Source of the DNA: CAXBNB01 sp965267535
GTDB taxonomy: Bacteria > Bacteroidota > Bacteroidia > Cytophagales > Cyclobacteriaceae
Assembly (NCBI GenBank): GCA_965267535.1
Contig: OZ254082.1
Span: forward strand, 124,001 to 188,000
Reading direction: 5' to 3'
Length of the DNA: 64,000 bases
In this document: in pieces, positions 1 through 8,840 of the stretch
Numbering within the stretch: the first letter of the stretch is position 1
Layout: every line of letters begins with the position of its first letter
Notes under the pieces: generated by a model
The model's input: only the letters and a program-made list of their open reading frames with translations
Database searches by the model: none
What the model was told of the DNA's origin: nothing
Made by a program: the position numbers and the translations under genes

Positions 1-2477
1 CGCTATTTAGCAATTTCCCCAATTTCACGTTTGGGTTAGAAGACTTTGGCATTGTGGGGCATGCACCGTTTGACAAAGACACGCTGGTAGCAGTGCAGTC
101 ATTTGAAATAGTGATAGACATTATGTCGGTTGTTTCCGGAGATGAAATCACGATCAAGTCTGTGACACTCGACCAGCCCGACCTGCTGGTAAAAGTACTG
201 CCGGATGGCCGGGCTAATTATGACATTGCCAAAGATACCGGGGCTGAGGAAGAAACAACACAGGAAGATGCCGGCTCGTCGGCCTTTAGCATCGGTATAA
301 ATAAATGGGAAATAGTAAACGGAAGCCTCGATTATATAGATGAGTCGATGGCTTTTACCACTTCTATCAAAGGGCTGAACCACACCGGCTCGGGTGATTT
401 TGCCAAAGACATATTCGACATGGTAACCAAAACCACAGTCGATAATTTTTCCCTCAGCTTTGAAGAGGTGGAGTACATTTCCAATAAGCAGCTGGATATC
501 GATTTGATTATGAGCATGGATTTGCCCAATGCAAAATATACATTCAAAGAAAACCGTGTGAAGATGAACGATTTTGGGTTTGGCTTTGATGGCTATGTGG
601 CCATGCCCGGTGAAGATATAGAAGTAGACATAACCTATGCCGGTAAGGATATATCGATGAAAAGCATACTTTCACTCATACCCGGCGATTATCAGACCTA
701 CCTGCAAGGGGTAACTGCCGGTGGCGAGGTACATTTCGAAGGATTTGTAAAAGGGCTGGTAACCGAAACATTGCTACCCACTGTGAATACCCGACTGAGC
801 ATTGAAAATGGAAACATTCGTTATGCAGAGTACCCCATTCCGATGGAAAAAATAAATGTGGCTGCCGAGATGAACATACCCGGGGAAAATATGAACGATA
901 TGTCTTTTGAGGTATCCCGATTTTCCATGCTGGTAGACGGAGAACAAGTGAGCTCTACCCTGTCGTTTAAAAATCTTGAAAACTATACCTGGGCCTTTTC
1001 TCTGGTAGGCAACTTAGATTTGGAAAAAATACTGAAAATAGTACCGATAGAAGACACAGAACTGAAGGGCAAGATCAAAGCCGACTTTAAAACCTCCGGA
1101 AATATGGCGTTGGTAGAGGCTGAAAAATACGATCAGTTGCCAGCCAGCGGGAGTATGTCGATCAACGGTTTTTATTTTGCCAGCCCCGATCTGCCTCAGG
1201 GTTTTGGCATTTCATCTTCCAATATGTCTTTTGATCCCAAATCCATTACATTGGCCAATTTTGATGGAACCATCGGCAAGAGTGACATTCACATGGATGG
1301 TAAAATTGAAAATTATATCGGTTTTGCATTGGATTCTCTCGAGGTACTAACAGGCCAGTTGAATTTTAGCTCAACATCCTTTGACCTTAATGAATGGATG
1401 GTAGAGGAAGATACGGTAGTTACAGCTACAGGAGAAGATAGTGTGGCCCTGGAAGTGGTGCGCATACCGGTCAATATAGATTTTGTGATGAATGCCACCA
1501 TGGACAAAATCATATACGACAATCTAAACATTGAAAACCTGAAAGGTAAAATTGTGATAAGGGAAGGTGCTGCTCGTATGGAGGGAGTAGACTTTGACAT
1601 GCTCAAAGGAAAATTTACGATGAGTGGCTCTTATGTAACAGCCAATGTAGAAAACCCGGAGTTCGATTTTATGTTTGGAATCAAAGGGCTGTCTATACCC
1701 GCGTCTTTTGAAGCATTTAATACCGTGCAAACATTGGCCCCTGTAGCCAAAAACATGAATGGAAGTTTTTCTACGGACTTTAAACTGGCGGGAGCCCTTG
1801 GGCCAGACATGATGCCTATCTACGAAAAACTTTTTGGTTCTGGACTGGTACAGATAGCTGATGCATCGCTTTCCGGGTCGAAGGTCACCTCTGCGATCAC
1901 GTCGCTTGCAAACCTGAAAGGAGGAACAAAAGGAGAAAGTGTGAAGATAAAAGACGTGATAATGGATGCCGAAATCAAAGATGGTAGATTACATGTGAAG
2001 CCTTTCGAGGTAAATCTGGGTGGATACAAAACCACGGTATCGGGCTCGAATGGTATTATGGGAGATCTGGACTATCGTTTGAAAATGGATGTACCCTCCG
2101 GAGCAGCGGGAGAGGCGCTAAATAGCGCATTGGCTTCTTTTACAGGAGGTAAATCGGTAGTAGGAGAAAACATCAAGCTAAATATAGGACTGGGAGGCAC
2201 ATACGACGATCCCAAGGTAAAGCTTTTGGGAAGCGAAAGCAGTGAAGGAGGAAGTGCAGCCAAGGCAGCAGCCAAAGCCGCTCTGGACGAACAAAAAGCC
2301 AAAGCAGAAGCAGAGCTAGCCAAAAAGAAAGCTGAGGCAGAAGCCAAAGCCAAAGAAGAACTGGCCAGGAAAAAGAAAGAAGCCGAAGAAAAGGCCAAAG
2401 CAGAAGCGGAGAAACTGAAAAAACAAGCTGAAGAAAAAGCGAAAGATGCATTGAAAGGATTGTTTAAGAAAAAATAA
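1..2477 (+). CDS. AsmA-family protein, 5' end outside the window
   Basis: The reading frame is open to the left edge: in-frame codons upstream of the GTG at 54 read LFSNFPNFTFGLEDFGIVG, so the true start is not in the window and about 824 residues are visible. The protein resembles the AsmA/YhjG family: long beta-rich repeats, a DUF-type AsmA C-terminal part (SINGFYFASPDLPQG, and the late GGYKTTVSGSNGIMGDLDY stretch). Family members are thought to span the periplasm and influence outer-membrane assembly or lipid transport; that role is inferred. The last 75 residues or so form a highly charged Lys/Ala/Glu tract (KAEAEAKAKEELARKKKEAEEK-like), very likely a long helix or coiled coil, ending in LFKKK. 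No T9SS signal is present. The gene is followed 85 bp later by a TerB-like gene on the same strand. Confidence 0.85.
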   Translation, partial: LFSNFPNFTFGLEDFGIVGHAPFDKDTLVAVQSFEIVIDIMSVVSGDEITIKSVTLDQPDLLVKVLPDGRANYDIAKDTGAEEETTQEDAGSSAFSIGINKWEIVNGSLDYIDESMAFTTSIKGLNHTGSGDFAKDIFDMVTKTTVDNFSLSFEEVEYISNKQLDIDLIMSMDLPNAKYTFKENRVKMNDFGFGFDGYVAMPGEDIEVDITYAGKDISMKSILSLIPGDYQTYLQGVTAGGEVHFEGFVKGLVTETLLPTVNTRLSIENGNIRYAEYPIPMEKINVAAEMNIPGENMNDMSFEVSRFSMLVDGEQVSSTLSFKNLENYTWAFSLVGNLDLEKILKIVPIEDTELKGKIKADFKTSGNMALVEAEKYDQLPASGSMSINGFYFASPDLPQGFGISSSNMSFDPKSITLANFDGTIGKSDIHMDGKIENYIGFALDSLEVLTGQLNFSSTSFDLNEWMVEEDTVVTATGEDSVALEVVRIPVNIDFVMNATMDKIIYDNLNIENLKGKIVIREGAARMEGVDFDMLKGKFTMSGSYVTANVENPEFDFMFGIKGLSIPASFEAFNTVQTLAPVAKNMNGSFSTDFKLAGALGPDMMPIYEKLFGSGLVQIADASLSGSKVTSAITSLANLKGGTKGESVKIKDVIMDAEIKDGRLHVKPFEVNLGGYKTTVSGSNGIMGDLDYRLKMDVPSGAAGEALNSALASFTGGKSVVGENIKLNIGLGGTYDDPKVKLLGSESSEGGSAAKAAAKAALDEQKAKAEAELAKKKAEAEAKAKEELARKKKEAEEKAKAEAEKLKKQAEEKAKDALKGLFKKK

Positions 2478-2561
2478 AAAACCGACCGGGATAAGGAGTT
2501 GGAGAGGCAGGTTGGTAGAAGCCGCCGGGCCTGTGTTGTTGGGTCATAAATAGAGAACACT

Positions 2562-2963
2562 ATGTTTACCAAGCAACTCAAAGTACTCGCAACTCTGGCC
2601 AATGCCGATGGCGAAATAAGCAAACGCGAAATAATGCTTATGGAAAAAATTGGTCGGGCACACGGTATGAGTCTCGATGAAATTCATGCCGCGATAGCTT
2701 CACCGGAGAAAGTCAAAGATTTTTCAGACCTAAGCGTAGATGAAAAATTTGAACTTCTCTATGATATCGTGCAGCTAATGAAAATAGACAATAAGGTATT
2801 CAATGAAGAAATATTGTACTGCCAGAAAATAGCAACGAAGCTGGGTTTTTCTCTGGAAGCAGTCATGGAGATATACCCGCATATCAACACACGCATCAAC
2901 CTGACAGTGCCCGGTGAAAAACAAGCCATAAAGAAACGATTACTTAAATTTCTCAATTTGTAA
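2562..2963 (+). CDS. TerB-like (tellurite-resistance fold) protein
   Basis: A 133-residue all-helical acidic-to-neutral protein. The N-terminal pattern LATLANADGEISKREIMLMEKIGRAHG matches the first helix-turn-helix of stand-alone TerB/DjlA-type domains, where D and E residues in the DGEIS-type turn form a putative metal site. The second half (FELLYDIVQLMKIDNKVFNEEILYC) repeats the same D-x-x-V-x-x-E pattern, as expected for the internal duplication of the fold. It has no signal peptide or membrane segment, so it is probably cytoplasmic. The stop lies five bases before fadI, suggesting co-transcription with the beta-oxidation genes. Its role is unknown, and tellurite resistance should not be assumed. 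A second TerB-like gene occurs at 27062-27529. Confidence 0.8.
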   Translation: MFTKQLKVLATLANADGEISKREIMLMEKIGRAHGMSLDEIHAAIASPEKVKDFSDLSVDEKFELLYDIVQLMKIDNKVFNEEILYCQKIATKLGFSLEAVMEIYPHINTRINLTVPGEKQAIKKRLLKFLNL

Positions 2964-2968
2964 ACAAC

Positions 2969-4255
2969 ATGAGCGCAAACAAAGTAGTGATGATAGAGGG
3001 TACCCGTACCCCCTTTTTGAAATCCGGTACCGGGTATTTTGATCTAATGTCCTACCAGCTGGGAGCTATGGCCATAAGTGGCTTGGTGACCAGAGCCGGT
3101 ATAAAGCCGGATATGGTAGACCAGGTCATTATGGGTACGGTAGTGCATAACATTACTACCCCCAATGTGGCCCGTGAATGTGCTCTAACCGGAGGCATCC
3201 CCTTCACTACACCGGCGCACACTGTGTCCCAGGCATGTATATCTGCCAATGCAGCCATATCTCATGGAGTGGATTTGATCCGCACCGGTCAGGCCGAAGT
3301 GATTATAGCCGGAGGAACCGATTCAGTGTCGGATATCCCCATCCCTTTTAGAAAAGAAATGCGCAAAAAGCTCTTTGCAGCACGTAGTATCAAAACCTTT
3401 GGAGACACCTTGAAGTTTCTGCTTAGTTTGCGTCCAGCCGATTTCAAGCCTGTAGTACCCGCCATTGCCGAGTTTACCACCGGCCGTACCATGGGGCAGG
3501 ATTGTGACCTCATGGCTGCACGCTATGGAATTACACGTCAGGCGCAGGATGAATTTGCTGTGCGATCGCACAAGCTAGCAGCTGAAGCAGCAGAAAAAGG
3601 AATACTTGACGAAGAGATTACACCCGCATCGTTTCCGCCACACTTTAAGGCCATACAGCAGGACAACACCTATCGGGGTGATAGCACGGTAGAAAAACTG
3701 GCAAAACTTCGCCCGGCTTTTGACAAAAGAAATGGTACGCTTACCGCAGCAAATTCATCTTTCCTTACCGATGGTGCTGCCGTGGTGTTGCTCATGTCAG
3801 AAGACAAAGCACGCGAATTGGGCCTCACGCCGAAGGTGGCTGTGCGCAATTATACCTTTACCGGGCAGGACCCGGAGGAAGAGCTACTCCTTGGGCCGGC
3901 CTATGCAACCTATCGCCTTTTGCAAAAGGAAAACCTCCAGTTACAGGATATCGATGTATTCGAGTACCACGAGGCATTTGCTGCTCAGATCCTTACCAAC
4001 TTGAAGTGCCTCGATTCCGATCAGTTTGCCAAAGAAAAAATAGGTGTATCGAAGAAAATGGGCGAGATACCGCTAGATAAGTTTAACATACACGGAGGTT
4101 CACTTTCGCTGGGGCATCCGTTTGGAGCTACGGGAGCAAGGCTCATGACTACTGCGGCAAATCGCCTGATACGGGAACAAGGAAACCTGGCACTAATAGC
4201 TGCCTGTGCCGCAGGGGCACACGGTCATGCCATGTTGCTGGAAAGGATAAACTAG
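2969..4255 (+). CDS. fadI: Acetyl-CoA C-acyltransferase (3-ketoacyl-CoA thiolase), beta subunit of the beta-oxidation complex
   Basis: A thiolase of 428 residues, the length of FadI/trifunctional-protein beta subunits rather than the shorter ~390-residue biosynthetic thiolases. The nucleophile Cys90 lies in SQACISANAA. The catalytic His383 is in LGHPFGATGAR and the second Cys413 in AACAAGAHGHAM. It performs the last step of fatty acid beta-oxidation, cleaving 3-ketoacyl-CoA with CoA to give acetyl-CoA. The start ATG at 2969 follows the TerB-like gene by five bases. The next gene downstream (100 bp) encodes the matching alpha subunit, so the two probably form a FadJ-FadI type complex in the cytoplasm. 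Confidence 0.95.
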   Translation: MSANKVVMIEGTRTPFLKSGTGYFDLMSYQLGAMAISGLVTRAGIKPDMVDQVIMGTVVHNITTPNVARECALTGGIPFTTPAHTVSQACISANAAISHGVDLIRTGQAEVIIAGGTDSVSDIPIPFRKEMRKKLFAARSIKTFGDTLKFLLSLRPADFKPVVPAIAEFTTGRTMGQDCDLMAARYGITRQAQDEFAVRSHKLAAEAAEKGILDEEITPASFPPHFKAIQQDNTYRGDSTVEKLAKLRPAFDKRNGTLTAANSSFLTDGAAVVLLMSEDKARELGLTPKVAVRNYTFTGQDPEEELLLGPAYATYRLLQKENLQLQDIDVFEYHEAFAAQILTNLKCLDSDQFAKEKIGVSKKMGEIPLDKFNIHGGSLSLGHPFGATGARLMTTAANRLIREQGNLALIAACAAGAHGHAMLLERIN

Positions 4256-4355
4256 ATTATTAGAAAACCGGCACGGATACAGTTTGCTGTACAGTGGCTT
4301 TACCGTTGGAGAAAAGAAGAACAAGACTGAGAAAACCATAAACCCCAAAGCATAA

Positions 4356-6479
4356 ATGGAGAGAAATCAATTTTTAACCCTCGAAAAGCAAGACAGTGTA
4401 GGTGTACTTTGGATGGATTTGCCCGGAGAGGAATGGAATAAAATCACTATCGATATGGTGGGTCTGTTTGATGAGCAGATGCAGCAAATAGAAGCCGATC
4501 CCGACATAGAAGCCGTGGTTTTGATTAGTGGAAAAAAGGGGTTTATGGCTGGAGCTGATATAGAGGAGTTTTTAAAGCTCGGGCCGGGAGAAGCAAAAGA
4601 AGTTTCTGTAGAAGGCCATAAGATGTTTGCCCGTATAGAAGATTCTTCCAAGCCGTATGTAGCTGCCATACATGGAGCCTGCATGGGTGGAGGCACGGAA
4701 ATATCGCTGGCGTGTGCCGGACGGGTGGTCTCTTCGCACAGCTCTACTGTGATGGCTTTGCCGGAAGTAAAACTGGGTCTGTTGCCGGGGCTTGGCGGTT
4801 CTTTTCGAATGCCGCGCTTAATTGGTCTTCAAAGAGCTCTCGGAATTATCCTTACCGGAAAAAATGTATATGCTTACTCCGCATATAAAATGGGCCTGGC
4901 AGACGTGATAGTAGATCAGCCTAAATTGCTGGAAGCAGCCAAAAAACACGCACTCAATATAGCACGCGGCAAGTTTAAGCGAAAAGACAAGCGGTCTTTA
5001 CCCGAAAAGATACTCGAAAGCAATCCGGTCACCCGTAATATTATTATTAGCAAAGCCAAAGAAACGGTGATGCGAAGTACTTATGGGAATTACCCTGCAC
5101 CACTCAAAATATTAGAAACCATCAAGGCGCATCAAGGCAAAAGCCGCGAAGCAGCATGGGACATTGAAACTACCCATTTTGATCAATTGCTTCAAACCAA
5201 CGAGAGCTACCAGTTGATTCAGCTCTTTTTTGCCATGAATGCGCTCAAAAAAAATCCAATGAAAGATCAGGCCAGACGAGTGGATACGCTGGCCGTGTTG
5301 GGTGCCGGACTTATGGGCGAAGGAATCGCAGAAGTGTCAGTGCTTAAGCAGATGGACATTCTTCTGAAAGATTTGTATGAAGAAAGTCTGGCCAAAGCCA
5401 AAAAGAATATATGGACAAGTATGTCTAAGAAAATAAGGCAGAAGTCAATGACCAAAGCCGACGCAGAGACGCTGATCAATAAAGTCAACCTGTCTACTGA
5501 TTTTACGGGTTTTCAAAAAGTGGATATGGTAATAGAAGCGGTGTTTGAAGATATTAATATCAAGCATCAGGTGATAAAAGAAACAGAGGCGCACATTCCT
5601 ACCCACGCTATTTTTGCTTCCAACACGTCGGCATTGCCCATTACACAAATAGCAGAAGCTTCGGATCGTCCGGAGCAGGTTATTGGCATGCATTATTTTT
5701 CGCCAGTTCAAAAAATGCCCCTTTTAGAAATAATCACCACCCCACATACTGCCGATTGGGTAACAGCCACAGCATTGGATGTGGGTATACGGCAGGGAAA
5801 AACCTGTATAGTGGTAAAGGATGGTCCCGGGTTTTATACTACTCGAATACTGTCTCCTTTTTTAAACGAAGCACTGCACCTGCTCGACGAAGGAGCAGAT
5901 ATACTTACTATAGACAGAGCCATGAAGCAGTTTGGCTTTCCCGTGGGACCTATGACACTGATCGATGAAGTGGGAATAGACGTAGGGGCTCATATTGCAG
6001 AAGGAGCACTGGGGGAAATGTTTCAGGCCAGAGGAGAAAAGGCAGACAACCGAATGAGACAACTCGCAGATGCCGGATTTAAAGGCAGAAAGAGTAAAAA
6101 AGGCTTTTTGCAATACGACACGAAAACAGGTAAAAAGCTACGAGGTAAAGTAAATGAGGACATCTATGCTTTTTTTGGAGGAGCTAGCCGCAAATCAATG
6201 GATGTACGAGTAATACAAGATAGGATGTCGCTTGTGATGATCAATGAGGCAGTCAGATGTTTAGAAGAAGGCATTATTCAATCCCCGCGGGATGGAGATA
6301 TCGGAGCTATTTTTGGATTAGGTTTTGCTCCTTTTACCGGAGGGCCTTTTCGATATATAGATCGCCTGGGGGCTAAAAAGCTGGAGGATACCTTCACTAC
6401 ATATCGGGCAGTGGGTCAGCGGTATGAACCAGCTCAAATGCTAAAAGACTATGCAAGCACAGGCCAGACCTTTTATTAA
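4356..6479 (+). CDS. fadJ: Bifunctional enoyl-CoA hydratase / 3-hydroxyacyl-CoA dehydrogenase, alpha subunit
   Basis: 707 residues with the standard two-part architecture. The N-terminal crotonase domain (about 10-200) carries the oxyanion-hole segments GKKGFMAGADIEE and GACMGGGTEISLAC and the catalytic-Glu region ALPEVKLGLLPGLGG. A Rossmann NAD domain starts near residue 312 (VLGAGLMGEGIAEVS), with MHYFSPVQKMPLLEII bearing the dehydrogenase His. Two C-terminal 3HCDH domains follow (GPGFYTTRILSPFLNEA; GFAPFTGGPFRYIDRLG). It hydrates trans-2-enoyl-CoA and oxidises the 3-hydroxyacyl-CoA, passing product to the thiolase encoded just upstream. The order fadI then fadJ on one strand fits an operon. 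Confidence 0.95.
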   Translation: MERNQFLTLEKQDSVGVLWMDLPGEEWNKITIDMVGLFDEQMQQIEADPDIEAVVLISGKKGFMAGADIEEFLKLGPGEAKEVSVEGHKMFARIEDSSKPYVAAIHGACMGGGTEISLACAGRVVSSHSSTVMALPEVKLGLLPGLGGSFRMPRLIGLQRALGIILTGKNVYAYSAYKMGLADVIVDQPKLLEAAKKHALNIARGKFKRKDKRSLPEKILESNPVTRNIIISKAKETVMRSTYGNYPAPLKILETIKAHQGKSREAAWDIETTHFDQLLQTNESYQLIQLFFAMNALKKNPMKDQARRVDTLAVLGAGLMGEGIAEVSVLKQMDILLKDLYEESLAKAKKNIWTSMSKKIRQKSMTKADAETLINKVNLSTDFTGFQKVDMVIEAVFEDINIKHQVIKETEAHIPTHAIFASNTSALPITQIAEASDRPEQVIGMHYFSPVQKMPLLEIITTPHTADWVTATALDVGIRQGKTCIVVKDGPGFYTTRILSPFLNEALHLLDEGADILTIDRAMKQFGFPVGPMTLIDEVGIDVGAHIAEGALGEMFQARGEKADNRMRQLADAGFKGRKSKKGFLQYDTKTGKKLRGKVNEDIYAFFGGASRKSMDVRVIQDRMSLVMINEAVRCLEEGIIQSPRDGDIGAIFGLGFAPFTGGPFRYIDRLGAKKLEDTFTTYRAVGQRYEPAQMLKDYASTGQTFY

Positions 6480-6524
6480 CTCATAAAATATAAAAAAAAC
6501 GCTAACTCGTAATCACCTTTAGAT

Positions 6525-6908
6525 ATGAAAAAGCAGCTGATACTTACATTGGGTATGGTTTGTTGTGTACTTGCAGGAACTTCTGCACAGGGAATACAAA
6601 ATCGTGAGACAATCGTTGACAACTTGATAGGAAAACAGACAATACTGACAGTGCCGCAGTTTGAAAAGGAGCCTGGCGTTTCGGTTTCCGTTTCTGATCA
6701 GAGTACAATGAAAGGAAATGCTGGTTTGTACAAGTCGGTCAGGCAGCCAAAGCAGATAACCCAAAAACCTGTTGTCAGGCCTGATCAAGAGACAATATCT
6801 CAGCGTATGCCTGTTTTTACTCCCGATAGTCTACCTGACATGCTGGTGTCGAACCCTTTAGACTCTACCACTCATTATTTTATTTTACAAAGACAACCGG
6901 TGAGATAG
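6525..6908 (+). CDS. Small secreted protein of unknown function
   Basis: A 127-residue protein with a clear Sec signal peptide: MKKQ, a hydrophobic run LILTLGMVCCVLAG, then TSAQ with predicted cleavage after Ala. The mature part of about 105 residues is polar, rich in Pro, Gln, Thr and Val, without recognisable domains (for example KQPKQITQKPVVRPDQ-like low-complexity composition). It has no T9SS sorting domain. It starts 45 bp after fadJ on the same strand. I do not recognise a family. Confidence 0.65.
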   Translation: MKKQLILTLGMVCCVLAGTSAQGIQNRETIVDNLIGKQTILTVPQFEKEPGVSVSVSDQSTMKGNAGLYKSVRQPKQITQKPVVRPDQETISQRMPVFTPDSLPDMLVSNPLDSTTHYFILQRQPVR

Positions 6909-7049
6909 ATGAGGCTTTAATTTTTTATTTTCATACAAGTAAAATCATTGTCGCAGCATCTTTTTATGTCCATAGCGCTGTATAGGATGGCACAACTCAT
7001 AATATTGGCGTAAATTGCACTTTGGTTTGGGAAAGAAATTGCAGCAAAA

Positions 7050-7121
7050 ATGAATCTTTTTGTGCGAAAACCGTTTTTTGTACTACGCTGTAGTTTTGCC
7101 CGACGGAAGAGAAAAGAATGA
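7050..7121 (+). CDS. Possible 23-codon upstream ORF coupled to serine acetyltransferase
   Basis: ATG at 7050 sits behind an A-rich stretch (GCAGCAAAAATG), the usual initiation context in Bacteroidota. It reads MNLFVRKPFFVLRCSFAR... with a basic end RRKRKE and stops with TGA at 7119-7121, one base before the likely ATG (7123) of the serine acetyltransferase. The position would allow translational coupling or a leader-peptide role, and there is one Cys codon. Only position and context support it; it may be chance. Confidence 0.25.
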   Translation: MNLFVRKPFFVLRCSFARRKRKE

Positions 7122-7122
7122 C

Positions 7123-7962
7123 ATGGACGAATCGTTTGTAAAGCAAGTATTTGAAACCCACCAGGAATGCCCGCACTGCCCTACTGAAGAAGAAGTAAGC
7201 AATTTTTTTCAGGAATTGGTTGGCGCACTTTTTCCGGTGTATTCCCGCAGAAAATACAATACCCAACAAGAGCTGGCAGATCATTTGCAAAAGTTGCAGG
7301 CTGACCTGTATGCAATGCTCCATATTAAGCAGAACAACGAAGGCAAAAAAGCAGAAGAAAATTCCAGACTGTTTTTTGAGGCAATACCCGATATTTTTGA
7401 TATGCTCAGGCAGGATATAGCTGCCATGTATGCAGGAGATCCGGCTGCCAGAAGTGAAAGTGAAGTGATACGTACGTATCCGGGGTTCTATGCCATAGCT
7501 TCGTATCGTTTTGCTCATTTTTTATACAACAAAGGAGTACAGATAATTCCCCGTATGATTACCGAGCAGGCACATAGCCGTACGGGTATCGATATACATC
7601 CGGGAGCTACCATTGGAAAGAGCTTTTGTATAGATCATGGTACGGGAGTGGTGATAGGCGAGACTACTCTCATAGGTGATCGTGTAAAAATATATCAGGG
7701 AGTGACTCTGGGTGCATTGAGCGTAAACAAAGAAGACGCTAAAATAAAAAGACACCCGACCATAGAAGACAATGTGGTGATCTATGCCAATGCCACCATA
7801 CTGGGGGGAGAAACCACAGTAGGTCACGACAGCATCATCGGTGGAAATGTGTGGATCACACGTAGTGTACCACCCTTTACACAGGTCAATTATCAAAACA
7901 AAAGACAAGTCGGCGATACCATGAATTCCGACACCATCAAGTTAAAGACTATCGTAAAATGA
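7123..7962 (+). CDS. cysE: Serine O-acetyltransferase
   Basis: It transfers acetyl from acetyl-CoA to L-serine, giving O-acetylserine, the first step of cysteine synthesis. With the ATG at 7123 the product is 279 residues (MDESFVKQVF...). A longer frame from a TTG at 7060 exists but adds 21 unconserved residues and runs through the upstream ORF. The N-terminal ~150 residues are helical. The C-terminal half is a left-handed beta-helix with hexapeptide repeats: HPGATIGKSFCIDHGTGVVIGE, DRVKIYQGVTLGA, ATILGGETTVGHDSIIGGNVWI; the DHGTG His is catalytic. The long N-terminal region matches the EpsC/plant-like form. Its stop overlaps the cysM start by ATGA, so both are translated from one mRNA and probably form the cysteine synthase pathway pair. 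Confidence 0.93.
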   Translation: MDESFVKQVFETHQECPHCPTEEEVSNFFQELVGALFPVYSRRKYNTQQELADHLQKLQADLYAMLHIKQNNEGKKAEENSRLFFEAIPDIFDMLRQDIAAMYAGDPAARSESEVIRTYPGFYAIASYRFAHFLYNKGVQIIPRMITEQAHSRTGIDIHPGATIGKSFCIDHGTGVVIGETTLIGDRVKIYQGVTLGALSVNKEDAKIKRHPTIEDNVVIYANATILGGETTVGHDSIIGGNVWITRSVPPFTQVNYQNKRQVGDTMNSDTIKLKTIVK

Positions 7963-8840
7963 CCCTAGCAGAATTAATAGGCAATACACCCCTTGTACAA
8001 CTTCAGCACCTCAATCCCAATAAAAATGTAACGATATACTGCAAACTCGAAGGACAAAACCCGGGAGGCAGTGTGAAAGACCGGGCAGCCTATGGCATGA
8101 TTAAGGGTGCTCTGGATCGTGGAGATATCAAACCCGGTGATAAACTGGTGGAAGCTACCAGTGGCAATACAGGCATAGCACTGGCTATGGTGGCACAAAC
8201 TATGGGAATAAACATGACCCTAATCATGCCCGACAACTCAACCAGGGAGCGAGTAGTAACCATGAAAGCCTACGGTGCAGAAGTCATATTGACACCTGCA
8301 GATCGTACTATAGAGTACAGCAGGGAGCTAGCCGAAGAAATGGCAGCTGGAGGTGAATACCGCATTCTCAATCAGTTTGCAAATCCGGATAATTACAGCA
8401 TGCACTACAAAACTACCGGTCCGGAAATATGGAAAGATACTCAAGGGAAAGTAACCCATTTTGTATCGGCGATGGGTACTACAGGCACCATTATGGGAGT
8501 GTCGCGCTACCTCAAAGAGCAGAACCCGGAAATACAGATAGTAGGCACTCAGCCTACCGACGGGTCGAGTATACCGGGCATTAGAAGGTGGTCTCCGGAA
8601 TTTTTGCCCAAAATATATGAGCCCGATCGTGTAGATCGCATCATAGATGTGAGTTCAGAAGAGGCTACTGCTACCACACGTAAAATGGCTCAACAGGAAG
8701 GCATCCTTGCCGGAATGAGCAGTGGAGGAGCGCTTTATGCGGCATTGCAGTTGGCACAAGAGCTCACCGAAGGCACTATCGTAACCATCGTATGCGACCG
8801 TGGCGACAGATACCTTAGCTCCGATTTGTTTGGAAGTTAA
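7959..8840 (+). CDS. cysM: Cysteine synthase B (O-acetylserine sulfhydrylase)
   Basis: A 293-residue fold-type II PLP enzyme that makes cysteine from O-acetylserine and sulfide (or thiosulfate in CysM enzymes). The PLP lysine is K40 in GGSVKDRAAYG. The phosphate and substrate loop is T67-SGNTG-72, and GTTGTIMGVSRYL and MSSGGAL provide further cofactor contacts. The short length without a C-terminal extension and the RAA after the lysine favour CysM over CysK. Translation is coupled to the upstream serine acetyltransferase through an ATGA overlap. Its stop overlaps the stop of the convergent aguB gene by a few bases. Confidence 0.93.
   Translation: MTLAELIGNTPLVQLQHLNPNKNVTIYCKLEGQNPGGSVKDRAAYGMIKGALDRGDIKPGDKLVEATSGNTGIALAMVAQTMGINMTLIMPDNSTRERVVTMKAYGAEVILTPADRTIEYSRELAEEMAAGGEYRILNQFANPDNYSMHYKTTGPEIWKDTQGKVTHFVSAMGTTGTIMGVSRYLKEQNPEIQIVGTQPTDGSSIPGIRRWSPEFLPKIYEPDRVDRIIDVSSEEATATTRKMAQQEGILAGMSSGGALYAALQLAQELTEGTIVTIVCDRGDRYLSSDLFGS

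Noticed and set aside
2072..2623. 183-codon antisense ORF, Ala/Ser/Phe-rich, over the end of the AsmA gene
   Set aside because: Produced by the repetitive Lys/Ala/Glu codons of the sense strand.
7060..7122. TTG start of serine acetyltransferase at 7060
   Set aside because: Adds unconserved residues; the ATG at 7123 gives the family length.
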